Notes: generated by a model from the sequence alone, not told the origin. DNA of 23,708 nucleotides from Oscillospiraceae bacterium (GCA_029012165.1 JAQXLO010000018.1:1-23708); one strand, 5' to 3'. Positions 7,783 through 15,401 are shown, counted from the stretch's first letter. Made by a program: numbers and translations.

Positions 7783-8523
7783 TCAGGATAGTCTCAAAAC
7801 ACTCTTGTAAAACTGCAGTGTTTTGAAGGAATGGTTCAAATGGGTATGCATATACCCTTCCGTGATTGCGGACAACCTGCCCAGTCCCTCGTCGGAAAGG
7901 GTAAAGGAAAAAATCTTTTTGGCATCTGCAAAGCAGATGTGGCGCATGGCGGCCAGCACACCGGGCGTCAGCCTTTGTCCGCTCTGTCCGCAGTGACTGC
8001 AATACAGACAGCCGTTTTTGGCATCAAAATACATCTCTTCGTCTATGTACTGCCCGCACTGTGTGCAGGCAACCAAATCGGGCATATAGCCGGAAATGCT
8101 CATCAGCCGCAGTTCCGTCACCGCCTTCAAAAACGGCTGGGGACGCTTGCCCGCCGCCAGCAGATACAGCGCATTCAAAAGAAGCGTCAGATACTCCTCA
8201 GCGGGCAGCTCCTGCGGTGCCAGCTCTCCCGCCAGCTCGCAGAAATACTGCGCCAGCGACAGCCGCTCAATGTCCGAGCGCAGGGCAAAAAAGACTTCCA
8301 TCGGCTGTGCCTCGGTGACGACATAGGCGTCCCGGTTTCGGGTAATGGAAAACTTCGAGTAGGCAAAGATCTGTGTGCCGCTCTGCTTTTCGCTCTTGAC
8401 GGATCTGGCGCCCCGCACAAAGGCGTGCAGTACGCCGTAATCCCGTGTCAGAAGCTTGACAGCACGATCACTCTCGCCCGTCCCCTTCTCCCGGATCACG
8501 ATGCCGTCCGTGTTCAGATTCAT
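7783..8523 (-). CDS. recO: DNA repair protein RecO
   Basis: This 246-residue protein has the RecO layout: an N-terminal OB fold beginning with TDGIVIREKGTGESDRAVKL, a helical core, and a zinc-binding four-Cys module (CTQC near 151-154 and CSHC near 174). RecO loads RecA onto single-stranded DNA with RecR and works in gap and break repair. Length is normal. The ATG at 8523 has GGAGGAAG just upstream, and that ribosome site lies inside the yqzL-like small gene, with which recO overlaps by 56 bases. This gene order (era region, yqzL, recO) is known from Firmicutes. Confidence 0.94.
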   Translation of the reverse strand: MNLNTDGIVIREKGTGESDRAVKLLTRDYGVLHAFVRGARSVKSEKQSGTQIFAYSKFSITRNRDAYVVTEAQPMEVFFALRSDIERLSLAQYFCELAGELAPQELPAEEYLTLLLNALYLLAAGKRPQPFLKAVTELRLMSISGYMPDLVACTQCGQYIDEEMYFDAKNGCLYCSHCGQSGQRLTPGVLAAMRHICFADAKKIFSFTLSDEGLGRLSAITEGYMHTHLNHSFKTLQFYKSVLRLS

Positions 8524-8644
8524 TTGCTTCCTCCGTGGCCAGCGGTTCCAGCGCCAGTTCCTGCTGAATGGATTCCCGATAGCGCAGATAGTCCTTGATC
8601 CGGCCGCTTTCTAAAAATTTGTTCCAAAGATCGTCTGTTTTCAT
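8468..8644 (-). CDS. YqzL-like small protein
   Basis: A 58-codon frame begins at ATG 8644 with GGAGGG seven bases upstream and stops at TGA 8468-8470. The first 25 residues, LWNKFLESGRIKDYLRYRE, match the pattern W-x2-F-x-x-(T/S)-G-x-I-x2-Y-L of YqzL, a very small Firmicutes protein encoded before recO. The last 20 codons overlap recO and are rich in E, G, H and R, so they may be dragged along by the recO frame rather than selected. Function is unknown. The overlap would couple its translation to RecO. Confidence 0.72.
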   Translation of the reverse strand: MKTDDLWNKFLESGRIKDYLRYRESIQQELALEPLATEEANESEHGRHRDPGEGDGRE

Positions 8645-8648
8645 ACTG

Positions 8649-8692
8649 CCCTCCGAAAATGTGATCTACCGTTACTGTTCCCGTTTTCGGAG
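8649..8692 (-). promoter_or_regulatory. Hairpin that can hide the ribosome site of the yqzL-like gene
   Basis: On the - strand CTCCGAAAA (8692-8684) is perfectly complementary to TTTTCGGAG (8659-8651), with a 24-base loop. The 3' arm shares four bases with the GGAGGG ribosome site (8654-8649), so pairing would partly block initiation of yqzL-like and coupled recO. There is no T run, so it is not a terminator. A regulatory role is inferred. Confidence 0.45.
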
Positions 8693-8725
8693 CGGTTATG
8701 TGTTTTTACGATGGGCGTCTTAGGA

Positions 8726-8876
8726 CAAACCGCACAATCGGGATGTGCGGATTGCGAAGTAAGATTATTCGTCAGGTTGTACAGGAAGACCGCCGACTTG
8801 ATGACGCAAGTCAAGTTTTTTGCGCAAGCTGACGGGATAAGATGCAAGCAAGGCGTGTACCGCAATTTGTGCGGTA
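8726..8876. other. Unexplained intergenic element with three hairpins
   Basis: The gap between the lipoprotein gene and the yqzL-like gene holds three separate perfect stems. They are CCGCACA/TGTGCGG (8730-8736 with 8744-8750, extended by three more pairs after one mismatch), GACTTG/CAAGTC (8795-8800 with 8807-8812, followed by AAGTTTTTT on +) and TACCGCA/TGCGGTA (8858-8864 with 8870-8876). No convincing gene covers it. It could be a dispersed intergenic repeat, a structured leader or a small RNA; only genome comparison can decide. Confidence 0.45.
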
Positions 8877-8881
8877 TTGCC

Positions 8882-9493
8882 TTAATAAAACAGACGGAAA
8901 TCCGTAAAGACCCAGCGGTTGCCCACCGCCCTGTATGCGTAGGTGTATTCCTCGGTGCCGACCACCCTGCGGTACTCCTCGGCGCCGGTATCAAGGTCGA
9001 TGATCTCCACCTGCACCTTGCACAGAATGCTGGTGCTGTTTTCCGTTTCAACCGTCAGGGTATAGTCCCCCTTGGTGATGTCGGCGCCCCGTGCGCCATC
9101 GAGACTATACAGCTCGCCGTTGATGTCTCGGTACGGGATATTCTCGCCGTCCCCGCGAAACAGTGCGTCTCCGATCTCGGCGGAGAACAGGTCATAGACG
9201 ATGGTGCGCAGGGTCTGGAAATCGGGCACTTCCTCGCTGACGACACGGTAATAGGTCTTGCCGTCCACCACATATGACCGGGACGTATCCACCTCCAAAC
9301 TGCACAAATCGAACCACCCGTACACCTCCAGCGCTTTTTCAAAGCGGTTGCGCACCGTGGCTTCATCCGGCACGGGCAGGACAAGCTGCGCAGAGGTTTC
9401 CGACGCATCCGCTGCGTCGGGGATGCCGATTCGGCTGTTCGTACAGCCGGTCAGCAGACAGAGTGCCAAAAGAAGAGGCAAAACCTTTTTCAT
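8882..9493 (-). CDS. Lipoprotein, possibly IseA-like (DL-endopeptidase inhibitor family)
   Basis: A 203-residue lipoprotein: short signal sequence with lipobox LLTGC (Cys17), a Ser/Ala/Asp linker, then a domain containing VDGKTYYRVVSEEVPDFQTL and IVYDLFSAEIGDALF. The 'YYRV...F.T...L..Y....FS.E.....F' pattern reminds me of IseA/YoeB-type inhibitors of cell-wall DL-endopeptidases, but similarity is weak. The ATG at 9493 overlaps the era stop by four bases (ATGA), so translation is coupled to Era. It is the last gene of the phoH-era run; the hairpin-rich element follows. Confidence 0.72.
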   Translation of the reverse strand: MKKVLPLLLALCLLTGCTNSRIGIPDAADASETSAQLVLPVPDEATVRNRFEKALEVYGWFDLCSLEVDTSRSYVVDGKTYYRVVSEEVPDFQTLRTIVYDLFSAEIGDALFRGDGENIPYRDINGELYSLDGARGADITKGDYTLTVETENSTSILCKVQVEIIDLDTGAEEYRRVVGTEEYTYAYRAVGNRWVFTDFRLFY

Positions 9494-10386
9494 TGCTTTG
9501 CCTCCAGTCCGAAATTGCGAATCAAGCCCTCCCGGTTGCGCCAGTCATCCTTGACCTTGACCCAGCACTGCAAATTGACACGACAGCAAAGGAAACGCTC
9601 CATGTCCTCTCTGGCTCTGGTGGAGATGCGCTTGAGCATGGCGCCCTGCTTTCCGATGATGATGCCCTTGTGGCTCTCCTTTTCGCAGTAGATCACCGCC
9701 TCGATATCCACAAGGTCGCCGGTCTCCCGCTCACGCATTTTCTCGATGCTGACCGCCGTGCCGTGGGGAATCTCCTTGTCCAAAAGGCGCAGCATCTTTT
9801 CCCGCAGGATCTCCGAGACGATCACACGCTCCGGCTGATCGGTCAGGGTATCCTCGGGGAAGAAGTGCACGGACGGCTGTGCCAGCGCCTCCAATTCCTC
9901 CAAAAGCGCAGGGAAGTTCCCCCCCGTTTTGGCGGACAGCGGTACTACGGCGGCAAAGTCATACCTGCCGGAAATGTCCAGAATCCGTGCCATCAGCGCA
10001 TCCTTTTCGGGGACGGTGTCCACCTTGTTGATGGCAAGGATGACCGGCATTTTCTCTCTCTTGAACCGCTCGATCAGCTCCAATTCCTTTTCCCGCAGTT
10101 CGCCGCTCGGCTCCACCACGAACAGGCAGGCGTCCACGTCGGCGATGCTGTCGCTGACGGCCTTGACCATGTTTTCCCCCAGCTTCGTGCGGGGCTTGTG
10201 AAAGCCCGGCGTGTCCGTAAAGACAAGCTGTGTGTCCCCCCTTGTGAGGATCCCCGTGATGCGGGTGCGGGTCGTCTGCGGCTTTTCGGAGACGATGGCG
10301 ATCTTTTGCCCGAGCAGACGGTTCAATATGGACGACTTGCCCACATTCGGGCAGCCGACAATGGCGATAAAGGCGGTTTTAGTCAT
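9490..10386 (-). CDS. era: GTPase Era
   Basis: A 298-residue protein of normal Era length. The GTPase motifs are GCPNVGKS (residues 11-18), the switch-I threonines in PQTTRTR, DTPGFHKP (G3), NKVD (G4) and SAKTG (G5). The last third is a KH RNA-binding domain with IIGKQGAMLKRI. Era binds the 3' end of 16S rRNA and helps finish the 30S subunit. The ATG at 10386 has AAAGGA eight bases upstream; the first codons overlap the kinase gene by eight bases. The neighbours ybeY and phoH also belong to rRNA maturation and RNA handling. Confidence 0.97.
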   Translation of the reverse strand: MTKTAFIAIVGCPNVGKSSILNRLLGQKIAIVSEKPQTTRTRITGILTRGDTQLVFTDTPGFHKPRTKLGENMVKAVSDSIADVDACLFVVEPSGELREKELELIERFKREKMPVILAINKVDTVPEKDALMARILDISGRYDFAAVVPLSAKTGGNFPALLEELEALAQPSVHFFPEDTLTDQPERVIVSEILREKMLRLLDKEIPHGTAVSIEKMRERETGDLVDIEAVIYCEKESHKGIIIGKQGAMLKRISTRAREDMERFLCCRVNLQCWVKVKDDWRNREGLIRNFGLEAKQ

Positions 10387-10864
10387 GGGAAGAATCCTTT
10401 CTCTCTCTTTTTCCGAAACCGAAAATAAACCAAAATGCGGCGATCAGGGATGCGGCAAAAATCGCAAACACGGCGGGATGCGTCCTGTAGTACACATACA
10501 TTGCCCGAAACGCCTCCGGCTGCCAAAGCACGGCAACGCCTACTCCTACCGCAAACAAGGCACTGACCAGCACGGCGCCTGCGGCGGCGTCCTTGGCGAT
10601 CTTGCAGTAGAGGTTTTTGCGCTGTTCCACCAAGTCCACCACGCTTTCCACCGCCGTATTGACCAGCTCCCCCGCCATGACCATGGCGCACGACAGCAGC
10701 AAAAGTGCCATCTGTGTGCGTGTCACGGTAAAAAAGTCGTGGCACAGCAGGATGCCGAACATATACAGCATCACCACCGTATGTATGCGCATATTCCGCT
10801 GGGTACGGATGGTTTGGGCGATGCCGCAGAAGGCATAGCCGAAGCTTTTAAGCAAGTCTTTCAT
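10379..10864 (-). CDS. dgkA: Diacylglycerol/undecaprenol kinase
   Basis: A 161-residue membrane protein with an amphipathic N-terminus (FGYAFCGI...RTQRNMRIH) and about four hydrophobic segments. The family signature GELVNTAVESVVDL and the downstream KIAKDAAAGAVLVSA carry the conserved Glu, Asn and Asp of DgkA-type kinases. Gram-positive members mostly phosphorylate undecaprenol, feeding the lipid carrier of cell-wall synthesis. It is longer than typical (about 120-130) because of one extra membrane helix and a charged tail (FGFGKRERKD). It follows ybeY by three bases and overlaps era by eight, so all are on one message. Confidence 0.93.
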   Translation of the reverse strand: MKDLLKSFGYAFCGIAQTIRTQRNMRIHTVVMLYMFGILLCHDFFTVTRTQMALLLLSCAMVMAGELVNTAVESVVDLVEQRKNLYCKIAKDAAAGAVLVSALFAVGVGVAVLWQPEAFRAMYVYYRTHPAVFAIFAASLIAAFWFIFGFGKRERKDSSHD

Positions 10865-10867
10865 CTC

Positions 10868-11374
10868 TCACGCCTCGTCATCCATGTAGTAGCTGCCGTT
10901 GCGCTTGAGCCCGAGCTGCGTGAGCACCGCTTCCTCCTTTTCCCGCATACGCACCAGCTCCAGCCCGCCCGCTTCGTGGTCATAGCCCAGAAGGTGCAGC
11001 ATGGAATGCACTGTCAGGAAACCGATCTCCCGGTTCAGGGAATGCCCGTACAGCTTCGCCTGTCCCACGGCGTGCTGCATGGAGATCACGATGTCGCCCA
11101 GCATCTGTGCACCGGTGTCGTTGTTGACGTCGTATACACCGTCGATGCCCAACGGGAAGGACAGGACATCCGTGCTTCTGTCGATATTGCGGTACTGTTT
11201 GTTCAGCGCACGGATCTGCTCGTCGTTGACAAAGGTCACGCTGATCTCTGCGGCGCCGGAAAAGTGTTCATTGACCAGCACGGCATTGCAGCAGCGGCGC
11301 ACCAGCATCCGCACGCCGGTGGGTATTTTCACATCCTTTTGTTCGTTGGAAATAATCACTTTCACCTTGTTCAT
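10868..11374 (-). CDS. ybeY: Endoribonuclease YbeY (rRNA maturation factor)
   Basis: A 168-residue protein with the zinc-binding signature HSMLHLLGYDH (H-x3-H-x5-H) at about residues 122-132 and the family segment LNKQYRNIDRSTDVLSFP in the middle. YbeY is a metal-dependent single-strand RNase that takes part in 16S rRNA 3' maturation and ribosome quality control. Length is normal. The ATG at 11374 overlaps the phoH stop by four bases (ATGA), a classic coupling that is conserved in many Firmicutes. Confidence 0.96.
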   Translation of the reverse strand: MNKVKVIISNEQKDVKIPTGVRMLVRRCCNAVLVNEHFSGAAEISVTFVNDEQIRALNKQYRNIDRSTDVLSFPLGIDGVYDVNNDTGAQMLGDIVISMQHAVGQAKLYGHSLNREIGFLTVHSMLHLLGYDHEAGGLELVRMREKEEAVLTQLGLKRNGSYYMDDEA

Positions 11375-12336
11375 TTTCTCTTTCTGTCCTCCTCACTTTT
11401 TTCATAGGCTTTGATAATATCCTGCACAAGCTTGTGGCGCACAACGTCTTTTTCGTTGAAGCGCACCGTCTCGATATCCTCCACATTTTTCAGCACCTTG
11501 ATCGCATCCACAAGACCGGAACGTTTGCCGTCCGGCAGGTCGATCTGGGTGATGTCTCCCGTGACGACCATCTTGGAGTTGAAGCCCAGCCGTGTCAAAA
11601 ACATTTTCATCTGCTCGGCGGTAGTGTTCTGCGCCTCGTCCAAAATGATGAAGCTGTCGTCCAGCGTGCGTCCGCGCATATACGCCAGCGGCGCCACCTC
11701 GATACTGCCTCGCTCCTGCTGTTTCTGAAAATTGTCCGCACCGAGCATATCAAACAGCGCATCGTACAGCGGGCGCAGATAAGGGTCCACTTTTTGCTGC
11801 AGATCCCCCGGCAGGAATCCCAGCTTCTCCCCTGCCTCCACGGCGGGACGGGTCAGGATGATGCGGTTGATCTCCTTGGCACGGAACGCCGTCACCGCCA
11901 TTGCCACCGCAAGATACGTCTTTCCCGTACCGGCAGGACCAACGCCGATGGTCACGGTGTTCTCCTTGATCGCTTCCACATATTTCTTTTGCCCGAGGGT
12001 CTTGGGCTTGACAGGCTTCCCCTTGGAGGTGATGCAAATACAGCCGGACGTCATGCTCTCGAGCTTATCCTCCTTGCCGTCCTCCACAAGGGACAGCACA
12101 TAGCGCACGTTCTGCCCGCTGAGCTCCTCGCCCTTGTTGATCAGTGTCAGAAGTCCGTTGATCGCCCGCACCGCCTTGGACACGTTTTCCGCATCGCCCG
12201 TCACCTTCAGTTCCGAGCCGCGGCTGATCACCTCCACGGAAAACGCCTTCTCCACCTGTCGGATATTCTCGTCAAAGCTGCCGAACAGACCCACGGCCTG
12301 CTCCATGCGTTCAAAGCTGATGACTTGTTCAAACAT
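11371..12336 (-). CDS. phoH: PhoH-family ATPase
   Basis: A 321-residue PhoH-like protein. The N-terminal part (EVISRGSELKVTGD) is a KH-like region. The P-loop GVGPAGTGKTYLA is at about residues 130-142, followed by RPAVEAGEKLGFLPGDL and Walker B IILDEAQNTT at about 228. PhoH-like proteins are RNA-associated ATPases whose exact role is unsettled; the pairing with ybeY suggests RNA processing. It is the first gene of the run and begins 54 bases downstream of a TATAAT box. The usual yqfC/yqfD genes that precede phoH in many Firmicutes are absent. Confidence 0.95.
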   Translation of the reverse strand: MFEQVISFERMEQAVGLFGSFDENIRQVEKAFSVEVISRGSELKVTGDAENVSKAVRAINGLLTLINKGEELSGQNVRYVLSLVEDGKEDKLESMTSGCICITSKGKPVKPKTLGQKKYVEAIKENTVTIGVGPAGTGKTYLAVAMAVTAFRAKEINRIILTRPAVEAGEKLGFLPGDLQQKVDPYLRPLYDALFDMLGADNFQKQQERGSIEVAPLAYMRGRTLDDSFIILDEAQNTTAEQMKMFLTRLGFNSKMVVTGDITQIDLPDGKRSGLVDAIKVLKNVEDIETVRFNEKDVVRHKLVQDIIKAYEKSEEDRKRK

Positions 12337-12390
12337 TGTATTCGCCTCACTTTTCCAAAGGAAGTCCAGTATAAATATCGTATTTTGGAC

Positions 12391-12419
12391 ATTATACCAT
12401 ATATAGAGAAAAAAAGCAC
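12391..12419 (-). promoter_or_regulatory. Promoter of the phoH-era operon
   Basis: On the - strand, TGGTATAAT gives an extended -10 box (TATAAT at 12396-12391). The position 17 bases upstream holds only a weak GTGCTT, so the extended -10 probably carries most of the recognition. T-rich DNA surrounds it. Confidence 0.6.
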
Positions 12420-12500
12420 CTGTAAAATGAAATTTTTTTGAGAATCTTTACTATTTTTTCATGCACTTTTTTGTATAAATTGCCATCTGCTTTTTTCCTG

Positions 12501-12529
12501 TTGAAAAATATGTCGAGCTATGCTATAAT
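12501..12529 (+). promoter_or_regulatory. Promoter of the glycerophosphotransferase gene
   Basis: TTGAAA (12501-12506) and TATAAT (12524-12529) have a 17-base spacer, and TGC before the -10 adds an extended -10 match. The gene starts 31 bases downstream with GAGGAG at 12547-12552. It is divergent from the phoH promoter about 100 bases away. Confidence 0.82.
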
Positions 12530-12559
12530 AATGCGGAATAAAAACAGAGGAGTCTTTTT

Positions 12560-13798
12560 ATGGGTTTTGATACCATGCAGGAGCGCCGTGCTTTGGAAAA
12601 GCAGCTGGAAGAAAAAAAGAAACAGCTTCGCAAAAAAAAGGCGCACGACGATTGGCTGGCGGATTCCGTCTGCCCGAATCTGTACAAGAAATATTCCCGC
12701 AAAGAAATAGACAATTCTCTGGTGGTCTTTGCCTCCGATAAATCCGAATCCCTGCCGTCCGGAATGCGCTCGCTGTTTTCCAAGCTGACGGAGGAGGGCT
12801 TTACCTGCCGTTTCTTCTCCGTCCCCCAAACCTTCCGCAACCGCAAGGCGGAGCAAAAATGGTACGAGGAATTCTTCTCCTGCTTCGGCGTCTGCAAGAC
12901 CCTTTTCATCGACGACCTGTTTTCCCCCGTCTACTGTATCGAGCCCAGAAAGGGGCAGCGCATCGTCCAGCTTTGGCACACACCGGCGCTGCTGCGCAAG
13001 GCCGGCTACGCCATCGGCAAGCGGGGACTGGTGGGCGAGATCGTGGATCACCGGCAGGTACACAAAAATTACACGGACGTCTCCGTCTCTTCCCCCCATG
13101 TCAAAAACACCTTTGCCTCCGTGTTCAACTGCTCGGAGGATATCATCCACGCCTGGGGCTGTCCCAGAACGGACGTCTATTTTGACCGGGACTTTGTCCG
13201 CTTCGCTCGGGAAAGCCTGATCAAAATGATCCCCAATCTGAGCAGCCAGATCCATGGACGTGGAATACTGCTGTATGCGCCGACCTACCGGGGTGACTCG
13301 GAAAAGAACGCCTACACCCACCGTATGCTCGACCTGCTTTTGCTCAAGCGCCTGCTGGGAGAGCAATATGTGTTTTTGGTGAAAATGCACCCGTTTATCC
13401 GTGACAGTGTGCTGATGGATGACGACGTGCGTGACTTGGTGCGGGACTTCGCCTTTGAAGTGCCGGCCAATGTGCCCATCGAAACGGCGCTGTCCGGCTC
13501 GGATATGCTCATTACGGATTATTCCACCGTTTTGTTCGATTACGCACTGCTGAACCGTCCCATGATTTTCTATGCCTTCGACTTCGAGCACTACACCCGC
13601 CGCCGTCCGCTGTTTTACGACTACAAGTCCTTTGTCCCCGGACCCATCGTATACGATTCCGCACAGCTTTGCGAGGCGGTACTGGATCAGGCGCAAAACT
13701 TCGACAAGGACAAGATGAAGCGGTTTGCCCACAAATATATGGGCGGCTGCGACGGTCACTGCACGGAACGTGTGATACACTACGCCGTCAAAAAATAA
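12560..13798 (+). CDS. CDP-glycerol glycerophosphotransferase family protein (TagB/TagF-like)
   Basis: A 412-residue protein with the PF04464-type fold: IVQLWHTPALLRKAGY, HKNYTDVSVSS, WGCPRTDVYFD, LLYAPTYRG, VKMHPFI and SDMLITDYSTVLFDYALLNR, ending with ADFEHYTRRR-like and YKSFVPGPI segments. Members transfer glycerol- or ribitol-phosphate units from CDP-linked donors onto teichoic-acid or surface-glycan acceptors at the inner membrane face. The first 45 residues are a highly charged helix (RRALEKQLEEKKKQ), likely a coiled coil or membrane-association segment. It is monocistronic: own promoter, own terminator and no other teichoic-acid genes in view. Acceptor and exact donor are unknown. Confidence 0.88.
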   Translation: MGFDTMQERRALEKQLEEKKKQLRKKKAHDDWLADSVCPNLYKKYSRKEIDNSLVVFASDKSESLPSGMRSLFSKLTEEGFTCRFFSVPQTFRNRKAEQKWYEEFFSCFGVCKTLFIDDLFSPVYCIEPRKGQRIVQLWHTPALLRKAGYAIGKRGLVGEIVDHRQVHKNYTDVSVSSPHVKNTFASVFNCSEDIIHAWGCPRTDVYFDRDFVRFARESLIKMIPNLSSQIHGRGILLYAPTYRGDSEKNAYTHRMLDLLLLKRLLGEQYVFLVKMHPFIRDSVLMDDDVRDLVRDFAFEVPANVPIETALSGSDMLITDYSTVLFDYALLNRPMIFYAFDFEHYTRRRPLFYDYKSFVPGPIVYDSAQLCEAVLDQAQNFDKDKMKRFAHKYMGGCDGHCTERVIHYAVKK

Positions 13799-13802
13799 AA
13801 AA

Positions 13803-13837
13803 GGAGCAGTTCGTTCTGAGCTGCTCCCTAATTTTTT
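13803..13837. terminator. Bidirectional terminator
   Basis: GGAGCAG (13803-13809) pairs with CTGCTCC (13821-13827), and three more inner pairs (one G-T) leave a five-base loop. TTTTTT follows at 13832-13837 for the + gene. The A run before the stem gives a T run on the - strand for the convergent regulator gene. Confidence 0.85.
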
Positions 13838-14213
13838 ATTCCGTTTTTGTATGCTTTTGCAGATGTCTGCGGATCGCCTCAAAGGACTCGTCGCTGATGT
13901 CGTGCTCGATCTTGCACGCATCCTCCGCCGCCGTTTCCGCACAGACGCCCAGCCGCACCAAAAGATCCGTCAGCATGGTGTGGCGCTCGTAGATCTTCTC
14001 CGCCACCTCTCGTCCCGCATCCGTCAGCACCAAAGCGCCGTCCGGCTGCATAAGCAAAAAGCCGCCCTGTTTGAGCAAGCCTACTGCCCTGCTGACCGAC
14101 GGTTTGGAAAAGCCCATGTATTCTCCCACGTCCACAGAACGCACCGTGGGACTTTTGCGGGAAAGGATCAGGATCGTTTCCAAATACATTTCGCCGGATT
14201 CCTGTAGCTGCAT
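13836..14213 (-). CDS. DtxR/IdeR-type iron-dependent repressor, short form
   Basis: A 125-residue regulator with an N-terminal winged helix (recognition region FSKPSVSRAVGLLKQ) and a metal-binding dimerisation domain. It lacks the C-terminal SH3-like domain of full-length DtxR. Metal ligands line up with DtxR rather than MntR: Met9, His78, Cys100, Glu103 and His104 match DtxR Met10, His79, Cys102, Glu105 and His106, whereas MntR has Asp at the Met position. This suggests Fe(II) sensing; the alignment is by eye. ATG 14213 is chosen because GGAGG lies eight bases upstream; a GTG three codons earlier overlaps that site. Its targets are not evident, and no iron transporter is in the window. Confidence 0.88.
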   Translation of the reverse strand: MQLQESGEMYLETILILSRKSPTVRSVDVGEYMGFSKPSVSRAVGLLKQGGFLLMQPDGALVLTDAGREVAEKIYERHTMLTDLLVRLGVCAETAAEDACKIEHDISDESFEAIRRHLQKHTKTE

Positions 14214-14239
14214 GATCGGCACCTCCTGTCATCCTTTTC

Positions 14240-14268
14240 AGTATAGCATAACCGAACGTATTTTGCAA
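14240..14268 (-). promoter_or_regulatory. Promoter of the DtxR-type regulator
   Basis: On the - strand TTGCAA (14268-14263) and TATACT (14245-14240) are separated by 17 bases, with TGC before the -10. It lies in the 66-base gap behind nagA, so the regulator can be transcribed alone. Confidence 0.72.
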
Positions 14269-14279
14269 GCTTTCCCGCA

Positions 14280-15401
14280 TTACAGAAACTGTCTGCCTCG
14301 GATGAACACATGGCGGATCTGCAAATCGCCGTCCAGCACCAGCAGATCGGCATACTTTCCGGTCTCGATGCTGCCGGTTTTGTCATACACGCCCGCTACG
14401 ATTGCCGGATTTTTGGTGCAGGCTTTCAGCACACTGGGAAACGGTACGCCGTAGGACAGCAGATTGCGAAACTCCTCGTAGAGATTGGAGGTGGACGCCG
14501 CAATGGTGCCGTCCGCCAGTCTCGCCTTGCCGTCACGCACATAGACCTTTTGTCCGCCCAGTTCAAACTCGCCGTCCGCACATCCGGCCGCACGCATGGA
14601 ATCGCTGACGACCACCGCCCGATCCTCCCCCAGCTGCCGGAACGCCATGCGCAAAACAGCGGGATGGTTGTGGAACCCGTCGCAGATCAGTTCCGCCGTG
14701 GCGGTGTCGCTGTCGAACACAGCCGTCACCGCACCGGGTTCCCGATTTTGGATAGGCGACATGGCGTTGAACAAATGCGTTGCGTGGGAAAAGCCGTTTT
14801 GCAGTCCCGCCTGCGCCTGGGCAAAGGTGGCTGCCGTATGCGCCATGGACACGGTGCAGACTTTTGAAGCCTTTTGGGCAAATTCCAGCGCCCCATGCGT
14901 TTCCGGCGCCACATCCACCAGCGCAATGCGGCTGATGGCATTTAATCTGGAAAACTCCGCAAAATCCGCCGTGCGAACGTATTCCCCGCACTGCGCACCT
15001 TTTTTTGCCATGGAGATGTACGGTCCCTCCATGTTGATTCCCTGAATGTATGCGCCCTGCTCCTGTCCCTTGCATTTCTCCACGGCACGAAACTGTGCGG
15101 ACAGTTCTTCTTCCGGCAGTGTCATGCTGGCAGGACAAAAAGAAGTGACGCCGTGCTGTGCCAAATATATGGACATTTTTTGCAGGGAATCCGTGTCCGC
15201 ATCCGCCAGATCGCCTCCGCCGCCGCCATGGATGTGGATATCCACAAAGCCGGGCACGATCGTACATCCGGTGCAGTCCAGCGTCTCCTCCCCGTGCAGC
15301 GGGTGCGCCGTCACCTGTGTGATCCGCTTGCCCTGCACGGCAATATGCAGTTTCTTCGGCTGAAACTGCCAGTCATATACGGTACCGTTTGTCAAAAGCA
15401 T
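14280..15401 (-). CDS. nagA: N-acetylglucosamine-6-phosphate deacetylase
   Basis: A 373-residue amidohydrolase of normal NagA length. Motifs are GFVDIHIHGGGGGD (metal-binding HxH at about 55-57), NMEGPYI (about 128), AHTAATFAQAQAG, HATHLFNAM, ICDGFHNHP and the catalytic Asp in VVVSDSMRAAG. It removes acetate from GlcNAc-6-phosphate to give glucosamine-6-phosphate for cell-wall recycling or amino-sugar use. The ATG at 15401 has GGAGGAA six bases upstream. No nagB, PTS gene or GntR regulator lies beside it. A terminator separates it from proS, and no strong promoter is visible in the short gap, so read-through is possible. Confidence 0.95.
   Translation of the reverse strand: MLLTNGTVYDWQFQPKKLHIAVQGKRITQVTAHPLHGEETLDCTGCTIVPGFVDIHIHGGGGGDLADADTDSLQKMSIYLAQHGVTSFCPASMTLPEEELSAQFRAVEKCKGQEQGAYIQGINMEGPYISMAKKGAQCGEYVRTADFAEFSRLNAISRIALVDVAPETHGALEFAQKASKVCTVSMAHTAATFAQAQAGLQNGFSHATHLFNAMSPIQNREPGAVTAVFDSDTATAELICDGFHNHPAVLRMAFRQLGEDRAVVVSDSMRAAGCADGEFELGGQKVYVRDGKARLADGTIAASTSNLYEEFRNLLSYGVPFPSVLKACTKNPAIVAGVYDKTGSIETGKYADLLVLDGDLQIRHVFIRGRQFL

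Noticed and set aside
5244..7826. 860-codon open frame on the + strand
   Set aside because: It is the antisense shadow of mutS2, whose motifs, ribosome site and operon context are clear. The + product is His/Gln/Arg-rich and matches no family.
8711..9277. 188-codon open frame on the + strand over the hairpin element
   Set aside because: Most of it is antisense to the lipoprotein gene and it has no clear ribosome site. The intergenic part is better described as a structured element.
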